A model generated the notes under the pieces. It had not been told where the DNA came from. It made no database searches and was given only the letters and a program-made list of their open reading frames with translations. The position numbers and the translations under genes are program-made. Source: Ficedula albicollis (taxonomy: Eukaryota; Chordata; Aves; Passeriformes; Muscicapidae). Taken from it: a stretch of DNA of 64,000 nt. The DNA lies in NCBI RefSeq assembly GCF_000247815.1, contig NC_021684.1, forward strand, positions 13,144,558 to 13,208,557, written 5' to 3'. Numbering within the stretch: the first letter of the stretch is position 1; the number at the start of each line of letters is the position of its first letter. Shown one piece after another: positions 1-14,344 of the stretch.

Positions 1-770
1 TCTCAGATGTACAGGGCTTTCATGCCACAGCTTCAATCCTAAGGTACTAACCATTGATTTTTGCACCACCTTCCTCTGCAGGAGTTGTTTGCCACCTGTC
101 CTAAGTGTCAGCAGCTGAGCATTATTGGAGGACACAGCCAGGAACTCTGCTCTTCCCAGCCAAAGCAGTGATCACCTGGGACTTGGAAACAGGTGTTAAA
201 ATGAATGGGAAGGCACAGGGGGCCATGGCTGGAGGCAGCCCAGCACTGTGAGGAGCAGCTGAAGTGACTCTGGCTGCTCAGCCCCTCGTCTCTGCAGCAC
301 TGCTGGTCGGGTTTTCCCCAGGTCCTTCCAGCATCCCCCATCTCACCATACAGAGACAAGGCCACCAGCTCCCACATGCCCAAAGAGCAGGTTGCTGTGC
401 TGCTCAAGGAGAGAAGTCTATCTCAAGAATACCTTCTCAAGAAACTCCAAAGAGGAAACTGGGCTGTTGAGGCAAAATGTGGAGGTCCAAAGACAACTTG
501 CTCAGGAGTCCCTGGTGGAGAGTGTGCCAGTGTGTTGGTGCCCATCCTGCAGTGACACTCCTAGCCCTGGGGCAAGGAGGAGTCACCATCAGATTGAACA
601 GCTTCCAATATCTTTGCCACTTTAAGCTGAATTTTTATTTTCTTGAAGTCACTTTCTAAAGGAGGAAAAAGGTGAGGTGCAGTGCGGGAGCAGAAGAGGG
701 TTCTGGAGAGAGAAGTGGGGAAAATCATCCTGAAATGCCAAGCCAAACACACCCTCTGCCCCAACTCATC
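1..770. other. Left flank, no gene recognised
   Basis: Mixed-composition DNA. A plus-strand acceptor-like CTCTGCAG near 76-83 is followed by about 29 open codons, but no donor or partner exon was found. I see nothing else to annotate. Confidence 0.4.
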
Positions 771-1746
<976 letters not shown>

Positions 1747-4700
1747 CCAGGAGGCAACACTGTATTTTCCAGCCAGCTCTACTCATGAGTGATTGTGCAG
1801 AGCTCTGCTAATGGGCTCTGCCAAGCTGTGGTCACCCTACGGAGCTATTGGAAGGAGAGGTGGCAAGTTGGAAAGGACTACAAGGGAACTCTGCATGATA
1901 TTTTTTGATGAGCTGATTATTCAGAAATTTCACAAGAGCTGAAATATATCACTCTGTTCTGAAACTCACAGCCCTGCCAACACACAGGACAGCTTACATG
2001 AGCAGCAGCATTTTCTCCTTCACAGAGTTGCTGGCCTGCCTGTCAGGAACCAGATGCAGGAGTTGGACAAGGCTTTTCAGCAGCCATCGACCACAGTGAC
2101 AGTGAGAGGTGGGGAGTGGACAGGAGGACACAGAGAGCTGGCATAGAAATTATTTTGGTACTTTCATGGCTGTCACTATGTGTGTATTTGGGCTCGAGAG
2201 CTTTTCATTAGCTCTGTGGGTACTGGGGCATTAAGATTTTTATTGCTTTGCAGATGGGTATGAGATCACCCTGGATCCCACACAGATTCAGGTATTTTTA
2301 TTTCAGCAGGTCCTGGCCACATTTCAGGGTATTGTCACAGGCCAGGAGCTGACCTTGACTCCCCCCACTGCAGCCCGGACTCTCTGTCTTAGCATCAGCC
2401 TGCAGCCCAGTCAGGCTCCCCCAGAGACTAACAGAACATTTCCCTTCTCTAAATTAATGTTAATTAAAAACAAAACACTGGCTTATTTGAGTGCAGAATC
2501 AAAAGTGAGCCTGATACCTGGGGGGTGGGTGAATGTGTGCTGGGGGAGGTTAGAAGCAGCATAGATTTCTGAATTAATACACAAAGTCTTCAAGGAGCTG
2601 ACACAGCCCATCCCCAGCCCATTGATTCAGCACACAACCATTTTGAGCTGCCTGGGGTGGCATCAGCTGTCCCATGGAGAACTGGAGCTGGTACTTCTGC
2701 ATCTGGAGCAAAAACAATGCTGAACTGCTGAAAGACAAATAACAAACACCCCATGCTGCACTCACAGCCTTTGCTGAGAGCACTTGGGGTGCCTGGCATG
2801 GGCTGAAGTGTCCCCACAGATGTGTGCTCCCAATAACTTGTCTGTTCTCCTGTGCATGCCTTGAGACATTTCTTCTGCAATTTCTGTTCCAGGGCAGTCA
2901 GGGGATGTGTGGAGCTCCCAGCCTGCTCCGACGAGTCAGTGAGGAGAACTGTGGCTGAACCATATCTGGTTTACTCATGGACAAAGAGGCACACAGGCAC
3001 AGCCCTTGCAGCCCTTCAGGAATTGAAAAAATCTGGGAAATTTTCCTCTGTGTAAGGACAGGGAATGAGAGTCTGAGCTCTGTCCTGTTATGAAGCCACC
3101 CCATTGGGATCACTCTTCTTGTGCCATCTGAGCCCCTGCACAGGTGATTTGTTTGTGTTTCCTGCTTTGGGTGAGGGAGCTCAGCACTGCAGCATTCCCC
3201 AGCCCAAAGGCACAACCCCCATGAGGGTGAGAGATGAAGGCTGAAAAGGACAAAGATGGTTACAAAGGCCATCAGTGTCTTTGCATCTCCTCACATTTCC
3301 AGCAATGGCATCTCTGCATACAGTTCCCTGCCTGTGGAAAATTGATTCTGTAAGAAATATATAAATGATCCAGACACCATCTTCAAGGTCCATATCCTAA
3401 AAAAACCATGAGGGTTTACTCCACATACTGCTGCAGGATGTCATGTACTTCATGATCTGCCTTTTCTAATCTCTTCTTATCTCTCACTCCAATCCTTTCT
3501 CATGTCCCTCATCTATTGCAAATTCCCTTTTCAAGCTGGAGCGAAGCACATAAATATTTTCATGCTGCATAAATAGGTTGTTTTGTGCATAATGTCACAG
3601 GAGGCCTTTTTTAAAAACAGGACCTTTAGTGCTGTGATAACGGCCTCCTCATTTACACAAATGAAATCTTCCATGGAGCTCAGCACTCGTCTGCTCTGCA
3701 GCCCCCATGCAAAAGGGCTGGCGCAGCGCCCGCTCATCACAGCCACGGAGCTCATACAGAACATTCCATAATGAAGAGGAAGCCATTGAGCACCAGCTTT
3801 GAAAATGCCTTGCAAATGTAACTGATGCTAAGGTTTTTCTTTTAGTGTTCCCCAGCAGCACAACCATTGTCTTCCTTCTATGTGAAATCACAGCTACTTG
3901 AAATGCTAAAGTGCAAAAGGACAACCATTTATGTTGGCCCATTTGCCAGCATTTTTGCCTGTTCTGTCTGCTCACCTTACCTTCTCTGTCACTTCTTGCT
4001 CCCTGACCTTCATTTCCTGTTTATTCAGCCCTTGCTCAGGGTCTAAAAAAGTGCAGACACCATCAAAATGGACTTTTCATTTACTCTGCACAGAAAAAGA
4101 AATAGTGCTACAGTCTGTACAGTTTTTAAAAAGGCTAATGGAAAATATTTGGGCCACACTGGTTCATGGTAAGTCTTTGAATCAAAGTGGTTTTCAGGAG
4201 CAATATTTAAATAGCACAACAGTAAAAACTGGAATCAAATATCAGTGATTTTACTCTAGTATTTCTATTTATATTTGACAAGCATAAAGACTTCAAGCCA
4301 ATGGACTGAATGGCTCTGCAGTGCAGAGCAGAGAGAGACTTGGTGAAAATTATGAGAGCTCTTCGATTGTGCATTTTCATACTTCTCAGGTCAGGCTGTA
4401 ACCCTCCAGTACTATCATGGAGCAGTTGGATTTGTTTTGGATTTTTTTTGAACACTGTGCTGCCAGGCAGGCAGGGCTCTGCCAGGCTCTGCTTTGGACC
4501 TGACCATGACCTCCTCAAGCCCTCAGGTAGGCTCTGCACCCTATGGCCTCCCTCAGCATGACTCTCACTGAAAGACTTGGGGGCATTTTGATTTCCATCC
4601 TGAGTTTGGGGGACACAGAAAGCTTTGGCTGTTTTCTTCCCTGCAGTTCCAGAGGAGGATTATTGGTGCTCTTTTCACGCAAATCTTACCGAGTAATTTC

Positions 4701-5227
4701 TTCTCTCTCCCATCTGTTGTGTGACTTCTTTTCCTGTGTTATGTGTTAGCAATCAACAACAAACCCATGGTGGGTTTCTTCCTGTGCAGGGTTCTGAACA
4801 CAGCATTTCTTACTGAGAGATTGTTCCACGTGGGAGGCTCCCACTCGTTGTTTGTGGCTGGGAGCAGCCATTTGTGCCAGTCTAACCCTAATGTGATTAC
4901 CATCCCATGAGAAACTTTACATATTAATTGTTTTACAGAAGCGTTTTGTATCACTTAAAACTCCAGAAGCCTTGTTATAATGCATTAAAAGAACAGAGAA
5001 AAGAAAGATCTCAGGAACCTTAATATTTCTTGTTATAGAACCCATCTGAAGAAAAAACAGCTTTCCAAGTTTATCTTAGCTAGTCTGTTATAAAGTCTTG
5101 GTTTGTATGAATTGCCACACTATTAAAAGATCTAATTTTTCTATGATAAAATAGCCTACATACAATAACTGAATCAAAGAGCACAACATGGAGTAAGTAC
5201 TTTATAATGTACCTAAACACAGTAGCT
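1747..5227. other. Presumed intergenic DNA downstream of the minus-strand gene
   Basis: No convincing exon. Small minus-strand acceptor/donor pairs near 3982-4047 and 4691-4735 have short open frames. They lie beyond the terminal exon and poly(A) signal at 5.2 kb, so I did not call them. No repeat family was recognised. Confidence 0.4.
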
Positions 5228-5547
5228 ACCTGATTTTGCTGGCACTTTATTTCTATTTAGACCAAGGGACAATTTAAAAAGATTCATTCCCAAGTACACA
5301 ATTCAGAAAAATATGAGTTACAATTCAGAGCAATATTTTGAGCCAGTGCTGTTTAGTTGTCTTAGCTGGAATTCAACCTTGATGATATCCAAAGGTCCAA
5401 TAAAATTTTTCATGGAAGAATCCCATATTTGTAGAACATAATAAAATTGTGGAGCTGCAGCTCCAGGGCCACTGAGAACTGGAGAATGAGGTCGTTCTTT
5501 CTGGGGACTTTCTGGTGTCATGGGAAGTGTTCCAAACACTTTGTTAC
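5228..5547 (-). CDS. Terminal exon: last 76 codons, stop and short 3' UTR
   Basis: On the minus strand, TGATGTTTCTCAG is followed by an open frame from 5547 that begins with two bases of a split codon. It then reads NKVFGTLPMTPESPQ, a Ser/Pro-rich linker, FYYVLQIWDSSMKNFIGPLD, and ends ...GSKYCSEL with TAA at 5318-5320. The C-terminal part alternates aromatic and aliphatic residues like a beta-domain. The 3' UTR is about 90 nt with AATAAA at 5246-5251. The frame on the opposite strand is broken. The 3' cleavage point at about 5228 is inferred. This is the best-supported exon in the window, but I do not recognise the family. Confidence 0.75.
5246..5251 (-). terminator. Poly(A) signal AATAAA
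   Basis: Forward TTTATT, so AATAAA on the minus strand, 66 nt past the TAA stop of the terminal exon. Cleavage would fall about 15-25 nt further on. Confidence 0.65.
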
Positions 5548-8171
5548 CTGAGAAACATCAAACATAACAGATCATTACATATAATAGCAGCTTTGATCTT
5601 TGTTAGTAAGACAAAATGTGAGGCTGTTTATTACTAACGACTTAGGTGCTCATTAGTGTGTTCTGACAGGAGTCACTGACAGCAATAGGCAAAGGGAAGT
5701 GTTTAGTGTTAAACCCCCACACACACTGCAGCTCCTGTTACAGCCCATGCAACAGAGGAATGAAAAAAGCCTTGCACACAACTATTTTAAAATTATTTAC
5801 CAGAGCAAGAAAGAGATTTGTCTGATTTATTATCTGCTTTTTCAATAAACTGCATTTGCAAGTAATACTAATGCCTGCCTTTCACATGGTGCTTTTCATT
5901 CCTAACTCACAGAGCACCCTTGGACAGAGGTCAGGATCGTTTTACAAAAAACAAACATGAAGTGAGGCCACCTCTCTGATGTCCCTGAGTAAGACAGCAC
6001 AGTCCCCAGCTCTGTTGACCCCTCCTCATAGGAACAAAGGATTAGAAAGGGCATCTCGTGTCATCAAATCCAGCTTCTTACTCTTCAAATCTATTTTGCT
6101 ATAATAACCTCATGCAAGACTCTTTGGGGCTCATGATCTCTTATAGAAGCTTCTACAAATACTCCTCCAAGACCATCATCTCTTGTATGTCCTCATCCAT
6201 CCTGATCCTGTGGGGGGACTCTGCCTAATGCCAAGGAATTACACACCAGGGATTTGGGATCATCCCCCTGAACATGCCCCCAGCACCACACATTGGAGAA
6301 TGAATGGGGCATTTCTTGCAATGTCTGCTCCAATTTTATGCATCTCTTGGTGGTCCATCCTAGTAAAAGACCTGGAATAGGTGCCATGACAGATGTGGAA
6401 GGCGTTCCTGAAGCAGAGAAGTGCTGAGAGCCTGACAGGTGTGGAAGCTGCATGTGAAATCCCTGCACAAATACATGGCACAGTTACTACTGCAGTGGTA
6501 GCTGGAGGCTTGCACAGCCCCAGGTGCTGAGACAAATGGGGCATTCGAGTTTATCCCTGCAATACCTCTGCTTTTGTGTAGAGACTGACATCTTGGCAAA
6601 AAACAGAGCCTCAAGTACACTCAGTCCAACATATTTCCAACATCCATCACCCCTTCCTTTCTCAAATAACTACTTACTGGAGGAGTTATTAATGCCTTTC
6701 CACCTACACAGCCTGGATACCGACACTCACACAAAGGCAGTGCTCAAGCTTTGAGGTGGTGTTCGAGCTGCTGCTCCCAGTGTCTCTCTGGGCAGCTCTA
6801 TTATGCAGCAGCTACAGCAACAGGATACCACGATACAAACCTCCACTAACAATTGAGCATGAAATGGGCTTTTGGCTTGGTATCTTCAGTTTTGCACCTT
6901 CACTTCAGAACATGTTTAGAGCTGGCTTCAGTACTGGGGAAATTATCTCAGCTGATTAAACACGGAGCTGTTACCCAAGTGTTAGACGAGGGCACGGCCC
7001 CAGCTCGCTCCCTGGGCTGTGTGCAAGGCTCGGCTCTTGCCGCTGCTGTGGCTGCAATTCCCCAGCCACCCACTTCTTTGTTTGATTGTCTTTTCTCACT
7101 GGAACATATGTTTCCCATTCCCACGGCATTTCGAGCAACAGTTTCCATTGTGAGCCCCTCCTGACTGACAGTTCGATGGCAGCCTGTGAATCGCTTGGCT
7201 CGTGTTTTGTGAATCTGCTTCAAGGAGGGTCTGGCTGCTCCTGAGAGCATCCTCTGGCAGCTTAGGGGGCAAGAGATTAGCACCATTCCAGCACAGCTAA
7301 AAATACCTAGTCACAGTTGATATCATCCTTACTTGAAGCTCAGCATTGTCCTGCACCTCAGCTCTTTTACCCTGTGACAAATGTCCACCACTTATCCTCG
7401 GCTTTCCCCATTTTCCTCTCATGCAGTGTGACACACAAAGCCAACGATGAATCAAGAACTGATCACACTGACAATATTTGATTTTGAAACAGCCCAGGTA
7501 GGCATTCAGGCTGCTGGATGTGCAGGTTAAGAGAACATTTGGTTGTCAGCTTTCTTCACCAGTAATACATTTGCTGCTTTGCATTTATGCTGTACAATCA
7601 TTTCTGTGTCTCTGGCCCTGGTGCTTCTACTGTAGCCATAATTACAGCATCCAAGCAGTGCTGCCTGGAATTCATGTACTGGACAGCTGAATTAAATGGC
7701 CACCCATAGGGAAATGAAAGTCCAGAGAACGAGGTGTATATCCTTCAGGACTATACTACTTCCAGCCTCAAAACAGAGCCCTGGGCTGGGTGTGAGTGGG
7801 ACATTATTGCCTCCCACAAGAGGATGACATTTCATTTATAACTCCAGCTAGCTCTCCTGTAGCTCTGTTTTCATAAGAAATAATCACATACTTCAACCAG
7901 AAAAATAATCAACCTCGACACGGAGGCTGCTGTGCATTAGCACACTACATTTATTTGGGGAAGCCTTTGGGCCTGAGCTTCCCAGTCTGGGTGTCACTGC
8001 TGTACAGTCACTGCACCACTTCTGGCTCTTTACACCTTCCCTTGAAGAGGTAACATAATTCCTGTGTATAAACCTTCTTCCTGCTGCAGAGTTGGAGGGT
8101 CTGGATATTTTGCACTTAAAAAATACCAGCAAGTGCCAGATTATGTTTGCTGGATTTGTGTTGATAATTAC
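5548..8171 (-). other. Putative intron
   Basis: Between the terminal exon and the 8.2-kb exon. A short stretch at about 6028-6085 faintly resembles the 3' end of an old CR1, too weak to call. The segment 7500-7700 is A+T-rich and looks like conserved non-coding DNA, but no site can be named. Confidence 0.4.
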
Positions 8172-8221
8172 TTGCCTTGCATCCCATTGAAATGACAAAA
8201 ACATTACTTAATATGTACTTA
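8172..8221 (-). CDS. Candidate penultimate exon, 50 nt
   Basis: The acceptor is strong: a pyrimidine tract ending TTTTCTGCAG. The frame then takes one base and reads KYILSNVFVISMGCKA plus one base, with donor A|GTAATT. The trailing A joins the GT that opens the terminal exon to give Ser, so the phase is right on the 3' side. On the 5' side it needs a phase-2 donor, which the 12.9-kb exon supplies. Confidence 0.5.
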
Positions 8222-11200
8222 CTGCAGAAAAGAGAGAATTTTGGGTGGAAAAACACAGACCCTCTGATCTGATCCATCTTCTCTTTGCTATTTCCAACTA
8301 CTTAAACCATAATGTCACACTGAAATGCACACTTGGAGTGCTGCATTCTCTTCTGACAGATTGTTATGATGTTTTTCAAGGTGACCTTCATAAAACATGT
8401 TTCTTTTGAAGCTTATACTTCATTCTCAGGTCATAATAGTTTCACATAGACAAGCAAACTGCCAGCTCCTGCTTTCTAATTAATGCTTCTTGGAGGCTTC
8501 TGAGTAGGGGATATAATTAGTAGCACTTAAATCTGGAGTGGAGAGAAATCTATAGCAGATTACTGGGATGTGTGTTTACTTCAGGATTACACACAAACAG
8601 CTCCTAGACCATGCCCTCTGGGAATTGCCCAGGCCCTGGCACCACCTTGACTCTAACTCCAGTGTAAGCACTCAAGAGCTGCTTTATAAAGTGAGGCTCT
8701 GAAACTGCTGAGGGCTCTGCTTGCTGCACCCCTTGTCCCTGCTCCCATTTCCCATAACACAGCACGTTGTGTTTTTCAAAACTGCCTGGTGACTCTGCTT
8801 TGCCAACAGGCAGCACCAAATGCAGAGAATACCTCTGACCATGCCTGTGGTGCCCACCCAGGGGACAACCTGCTGTGTGGCCCACAGTGCAGGTACAGCA
8901 TCTTCTGGGGCAGAACTGTGTCCTCACTGCATCCCAGATCCTCTCTATGGATCACAGACACAGCCATTACTTTGTGGGTTTATGCAGTTTATAGTACCAG
9001 AAATGATAGGAGGGTTTTTCTTAGAGTAAAACAAGCAAAAATGGGTGTTGCAAGTAATTTTGTCATACTTGCCTGAATTTATGAAAAGTGGTGGGATTGC
9101 TCTGGTGTTCACTCTCATGCATGCAGCATGGATTGTCACACTCCAGAGGTGCTGGAGCTAAATCAGATGCAAGTCAAATTGCCATTTTAAATTCCCCCTG
9201 GCCAGCTGCTGCTATCAGTGGTAATTTCCCTGCTGAAGTCAATAGAACAGCATTTTTTCACACATGCTGAGATCTTGGTGCAGAACAGGCAGCTGTGAGG
9301 CAGGATGAGTGCTCTCAAAGAATGAGTGGGGAGAAAAAAAGAATAAAATTTATACTCTCTGGAAAAGCTGGAAAGACTATATAATCCAGAAACATTGCCA
9401 GACTGGGGACAAGGGGGGAAATGGACATCAGAAATCCTGCAAGACTGTCCAGGACACATTATTTGAGGGATTTTTACAAGAATTTGGCATGTTGCAGGAC
9501 AAAAAAATATTCAGGTGCTTAAGCAATTAAAAGCTGTTGAATATTTGTAACTCCAAGCACTTGGCAACAGAATATCACTGTCAACTTCTTTATGCAAAGG
9601 GACATTTTGACATTGTACTTAAGAGTGACTACTTTTCTAATGGCATAGAAGTATTCAGTTATGCACAAAATAGAAAACTACTGAAACTTGTGCAGCCTGG
9701 TTCTTTCTTCAGAAGTAACAACACAGAGTGAAGCTGCCTTTGAAGAGAAACATTTTTCACATACTATCTGAAGGTTAGTTAAGTCTTTTAATCTTTAGCC
9801 TTTTTGCTGGCATGTGCAATTTAAAATGCACAAAACAGACTATCAAAACACTCAGCTATACATAGTTGGAAAATTCAAAAGGCGTATCTTAAAATAGGCT
9901 TGGAAATTAGGGTGCTGCATCAAATCCTGCTCTTTGAGAAAGGACTTTTCCCCTGTGGATCCACCTCAAAAAGCAACCAAGTTATCAAACACGCCTGACC
10001 AGAGGACAGCCAACATGCAATGAGAAACAGCTCCCAAAGAGGTTCTAAAGAGATAAAATCTTGGTGCTACTAAGCAAGAGAGTGAATAACTGGGGAAATT
10101 CTGTATTAAATAGCCACCCTCCCCCAAAAAAGTTTTTCTTTCCTTTTCTTTCTCTCTTCCAGAGTCACAAGAAGTTCCCCTGAGCTCCAGCTCTGCAGAC
10201 ACTGTTCTGTGAGCAGAGCCTGCCCTTGCTGGGGCTGCTCAAGAAGTGTCAAGTCCTAATGAGGTGGGATACAGGGGCATGGGGACACTGGGGGGAGACC
10301 AGAAACACATGCAAAACACAGATTCACTCCTTGATACTGCACACACTGATAAAATATTTAAAGATAAGCATCTTCTCAAGGGTGGAAACTTAGCAAGGCT
10401 AAATGGGTTCATTTCCTTAAGCAAGTGGGTGGATATGTTGGGTTATCTGGGGACTGATGTAGAAGCACTTAACTGTAGTTAGTCAGCCAGCCAAGAAGAA
10501 TCAGCCCCAGCAAATGAAGTAGGGAGAGAACCAAGAGTTTATTGCCTTACTCAAGTATTTCTTAGGAAAAAGTTACTTTCAAGTCCTTCTTGATCAGATA
10601 GTCTCTAAATACAGGTAAAAGTCCAGTCTTTTGGAGTTGTGGCAGGTGGTGAAGGACTTGTGATAAATCTAAGGGTAGCTGGAAAAGCCCTAAAACACAG
10701 CTTGGGCTGCCCAGGCTAATCTAGCTAAGCTGGGCTTCTTTAAACAAAACAGTGAAGTACAAAAATGATGCATGAGGCCTTAAAAACTTCTAGTTATTGG
10801 ATGCAGAACACCTACATTCAGCTCTTTCTGACTTTCCCTATGCTGCATGAAAAAAAACTCAAGTCAAATGTCATTCAGGTAAACCTACAAATAAGTCCTT
10901 TGTAGGTGAAATACAAAAATAGCTTCAAAGAAGGATGCATATAACCTTGTAAATTTGCCAAAAGTTTTCAACCTTCATCACTTCAGAAGCAAGGCTAGAC
11001 AAGGCTAGACAAAGACTGAGAAATGCAGAAGGTGCAGAGACATACCTTAATCTCAGGTTCAGAGCCTTAAACCTCAGAAGCAAAAGAATGCTGGGGAGAA
11101 GAGATTGACAGTGGTGCCTAATGCTGGAATCAAGGGTTGGAAGGACTGCCTGTACTAGGCACTCTCATGATAATGATGCCAGGAAGATTTAATTTACCAG

Positions 11201-12928
11201 CTTGTTCTAGGAAAGGTAATGACCTTAGTATCACGGGGAATGTATCAAGAGGTCATCCATGCAGACACACACTGACTCATTTTCATAATAAATGGAAATA
11301 GATGTCCAGCCACACGAATTTGATTTCAGGAAAGGATTTATACCATATATCCAGCTTTGTGTATAGTAGTAGAAGAGATAATATTTTATTGATATGTGGG
11401 GATTTAATTCCAACCCCTTTGAGAATCTCTAGGGAAAAAATTGCACTTCCAATTAATTTCTGAAGAGACAAAAAAAGAAAATAATCCCCACAAAACCTAC
11501 CAAATCAATAAAGGGAAACAATATCACACTGGAATAGGGATGTGCCATTTTCCCCTAAGTACTATTCATTGGTTGCTGGGCCATAGATGAAGCACCACAT
11601 AATGCCTCTGTTAGAGAAAAGTGCTTGCACATGCATTACCAAGGATATGCTCTTCCTGGCTGAGCAGCATATTTCTGAGAAGGTGAAAAGTGGGTGTCTA
11701 AATGCAACTCCAGTAGCCACTGCAGAAATGTGGCTGTGTAGCCCAAACCCTGGAGGTCCCAGGTGCTGGGGAGAAACTTCCTTCATAGAGGGGAGTTACT
11801 TGTGTTCCATGGCTTTTTCTGTGCCCATCCACAGGAGGGTTGGCACAGCTACTTTGGCTGGAGAAGACAGCCATGGTCACAAGGCAAGAAAAAATGGAAG
11901 GGGAAGTCTGATGAACTCCAAATGGAGTCATCCAAAATGCCATCCAAATGACAGGATGGCACAGGAGATGAGAGCTGTACGTGTGCCACCCATACAATGT
12001 GCTGCTTAGCTCAAGATTCCTCAAGCTGGGCTGCAAGCAGTGAGTCACACAGAGAGAGGAGGGTTATTTCTGGGATCTTGGTTCTTCAGAGGAAAAACAT
12101 GAAACAGTCAGAAATGACAGAGAAGTGAGAGTGCTGGATGATGGCAAACAGCATATGGGGAGCAGGGGAGAGGGAGCTTTGGCATCCTTGCTGCAGTGTT
12201 AAATCCCAGCCTAACTCACACTGATCTCCAGGGGCCAGTTCATTTCTGCTGGGAATCTGGCTCCTGGGACTCCAGGTACAGGAGGAAAAACTCTCAATTT
12301 CTAGAGCACCAATGGCAGTGTTTGCCAAGTGTTTTTGCTTTCCTATTTCTCCCTGCAAATATTTTTTAAATTTTTTTTTTCTTTTAAGGTCAGTGGAAAA
12401 TTTAGACGAACACGCAGTTTTCCAGCAGGCTTAGTTTTGGAAGTTGAACTGATCAAATAATTTAATACTTGACAAGTGAAGTTAGTATTTGCTTACCCAC
12501 TCTATAGTCTGAATTCTGATGCAATTTTTTATGTACAGGTGCACATGCATATGTGTTTGTACACAGACACACCAGTTTTAGCTCTGTGTAGAAATACCAG
12601 GGCTATTTTCTGTTCTAAAAACAGAGGGAGGATGTGTTATGTTAAAGAGTCATCTTAAGTAAATGCTGATGATTCTCATTTCTAGATACAGCATTATTTT
12701 TGCTGTCTGGAAACAAAATGCTTTAGCATGGCGCTGATTTGTTCAAGACGGAGCTTGTTATTTCAGGCACTGTTGGAGTGCTGTGTCCTTTTGGAAACAA
12801 CCCAAAACCAAGAGCTGTGGTTTCTTTTGTTTCATTCTAGATATTTGCCCTGTTGTCCTCAAGAAGCCTCTGGAGGCTAGAGCAGAATTTTGGGTGTTGC
12901 AGGAGTAAGTCAATGTTCAAATCATTAC
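8222..12928 (-). other. Putative intron
   Basis: It contains two acceptor/donor pairs on the minus strand, near 10.8 and 11.07 kb (strong CTCTTCTCCCCAG acceptor), with short open frames that did not fit the phase of the flanking exons. A 10-bp unit is repeated twice near 10995-11015. Nothing else was recognised. Confidence 0.35.
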
Positions 12929-13026
12929 CTCTAATTTTCCTGGAAATACTTCTTCAGAATTTCTGCTTCAGCTGCCATTTCTTCTTCTGTTCTCCACTTG
13001 TCAGGGGAATCATCTTTGTCATGTCG
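12929..13026 (-). CDS. Candidate exon, 98 nt, with in-frame TAG near its 3' end
   Basis: The acceptor has a long pyrimidine run (T10CTTTTCTCCC) ending GTTGCAG. The phase-0 frame reads [20 protein letters not shown] then [11 protein letters not shown] and meets TAG at 12931-12933, two bases before donor AG|GTAATG. The charged, helical composition strongly suggests real coding sequence. If the TAG is ignored, the trailing AG plus T of the 8.2-kb exon gives Ser and the frame runs on to the terminal exon. The TAG may be a true end of an isoform, a disabling mutation or a consensus error. Confidence 0.6.
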
Positions 13027-14233
13027 CTGCAACTTTTTGAGGGAGAAAAGAAAAAAAAAAGTCAGTTTATTTTTTTTTTCAGTTTTAGTATCAAATTTAT
13101 GGCAATCAATCTGACTATTCCATGTGTCTTCAGGCTGGAGGGAGCTGGTGATGAAGAGAGGAAGGGTGAAGGTTGCTGGTTTAGAGTGGTGACAGTGGTT
13201 CACTGGCTCTGCTGCATTTACAAGGACAACTCCAGGTGCCAGGGCGGGTGACAGGCAGTGACAGGCTCAGCTTTGTGGGCTGATGCTCTGACACCTTGAG
13301 AGTCTTTGGTGCAAAGCTGGCAGGTGAAACAATAGGAAAGCACTCAGGTACTTTTGAGCACCCACCACACCAGTGGAGTGAGCTAGACACCTTGAACTCT
13401 TTCCTGTAAATTTTTCTCTCTGTTTTTTCCTCTGCCCATGGCACCACCCTTCCCATCAAAGACCTATTGTGATAACAAGGCCCTGTTTTTCACCAGGAGT
13501 TTATATTATTTTTCATTCCTGCTCTGCATGTAAATTATTAATCCTTCTATGCCATTGTTGAAAGCAAGACACATACCTGGTCTAGAAACAAAACCTGTTA
13601 ATTCAAGCAATAATTATATTTTATTGATTTCTTGGGGAAAAAAAAAGTGTATGAAACATGCAATTTTTGTGTCCAACTTGCACACTAAGCCCCCCCAAAT
13701 TTGCTCTATCCCATATGCAGCAACTGCTACATGATACTGTCCCAGACATGACAATTTCTTCCTTTGTCACTCAAGAAGAAGGGAGAAGCTGATGGCTTTG
13801 CTGCTTTCCTGAAGAGAGGAGTTCCATTTAAGGGTAAATATTGGCACTTGAGTGACTATTTGTGCACATGTCCATTCAAAGAATGCCTGACACTCGTCAA
13901 GGGAAGGCAGCATTTACACCAGACAGCAGAAACATTTACTTAACAGATTAAGTATTGAGATTCCAGTGGTTCTAGGTTTAGAGCACAGCACAGACTGCAT
14001 TAACAGCACCAGTCCTTCTAAGGAACTTCATAATAGCCACTTTCTGTTAATGTCACCCCAAAAAATTGAAAATTAATGAATTTACACCTTTTATTTCAGG
14101 ACAAATTTTAGTATAGAAAATGAAGTGGTGAAAAACCAAAGATGAAGCCATCATGAACCTGCTAAGCAAAGTGCAGTACTGTACATGGAATGTTTAGCAG
14201 TAAAGTAGGATTGTTAGCACACCTCCAACTTAC
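13027..14233 (-). other. Putative intron
   Basis: Contains the pyrimidine tract of the 13.0-kb acceptor. A plus-strand acceptor at about 14100 (TTTTATTTCAG) has only 14 open codons and no donor. Nothing else was recognised. Confidence 0.4.
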
Positions 14234-14344
14234 AAGTACTTTTATTTGTTCTGTGTTTCTCCTACTCTGAATTTTGCTGCCAGCTATAGTCCCATGTAGT
14301 TTTATACTTTGCAGCACAGATTTCCCCCTGTTCAGCAGATGAAG
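14234..14344 (-). CDS. Candidate exon, 111 nt, phase 0-0
   Basis: Acceptor TTTCTAATGCAG is followed by 37 codons reading LHLLNRGKSVLQSIKLHGTI then AGSKIQSRRNTEQIKVL, with a consensus donor CTT|GTAAGT. It joins the 13.0-kb exon in phase 0. A second frame is also open for 25 codons and would end at a weaker donor, GA|GTAGGA at 14265, so the frame is a choice based on donor strength and downstream phase. Confidence 0.5.

Noticed and set aside
3982..4735. Two small minus-strand exon-like segments (3982-4047, 4691-4735)
   Set aside because: Open for 15-20 codons with fair splice sites, but they lie beyond the terminal exon and poly(A) signal and have no partners.
6028..6085. Weak resemblance to the 3' end of a CR1 element
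   Set aside because: Only a short stretch matches and diagnostic phrases are missing.
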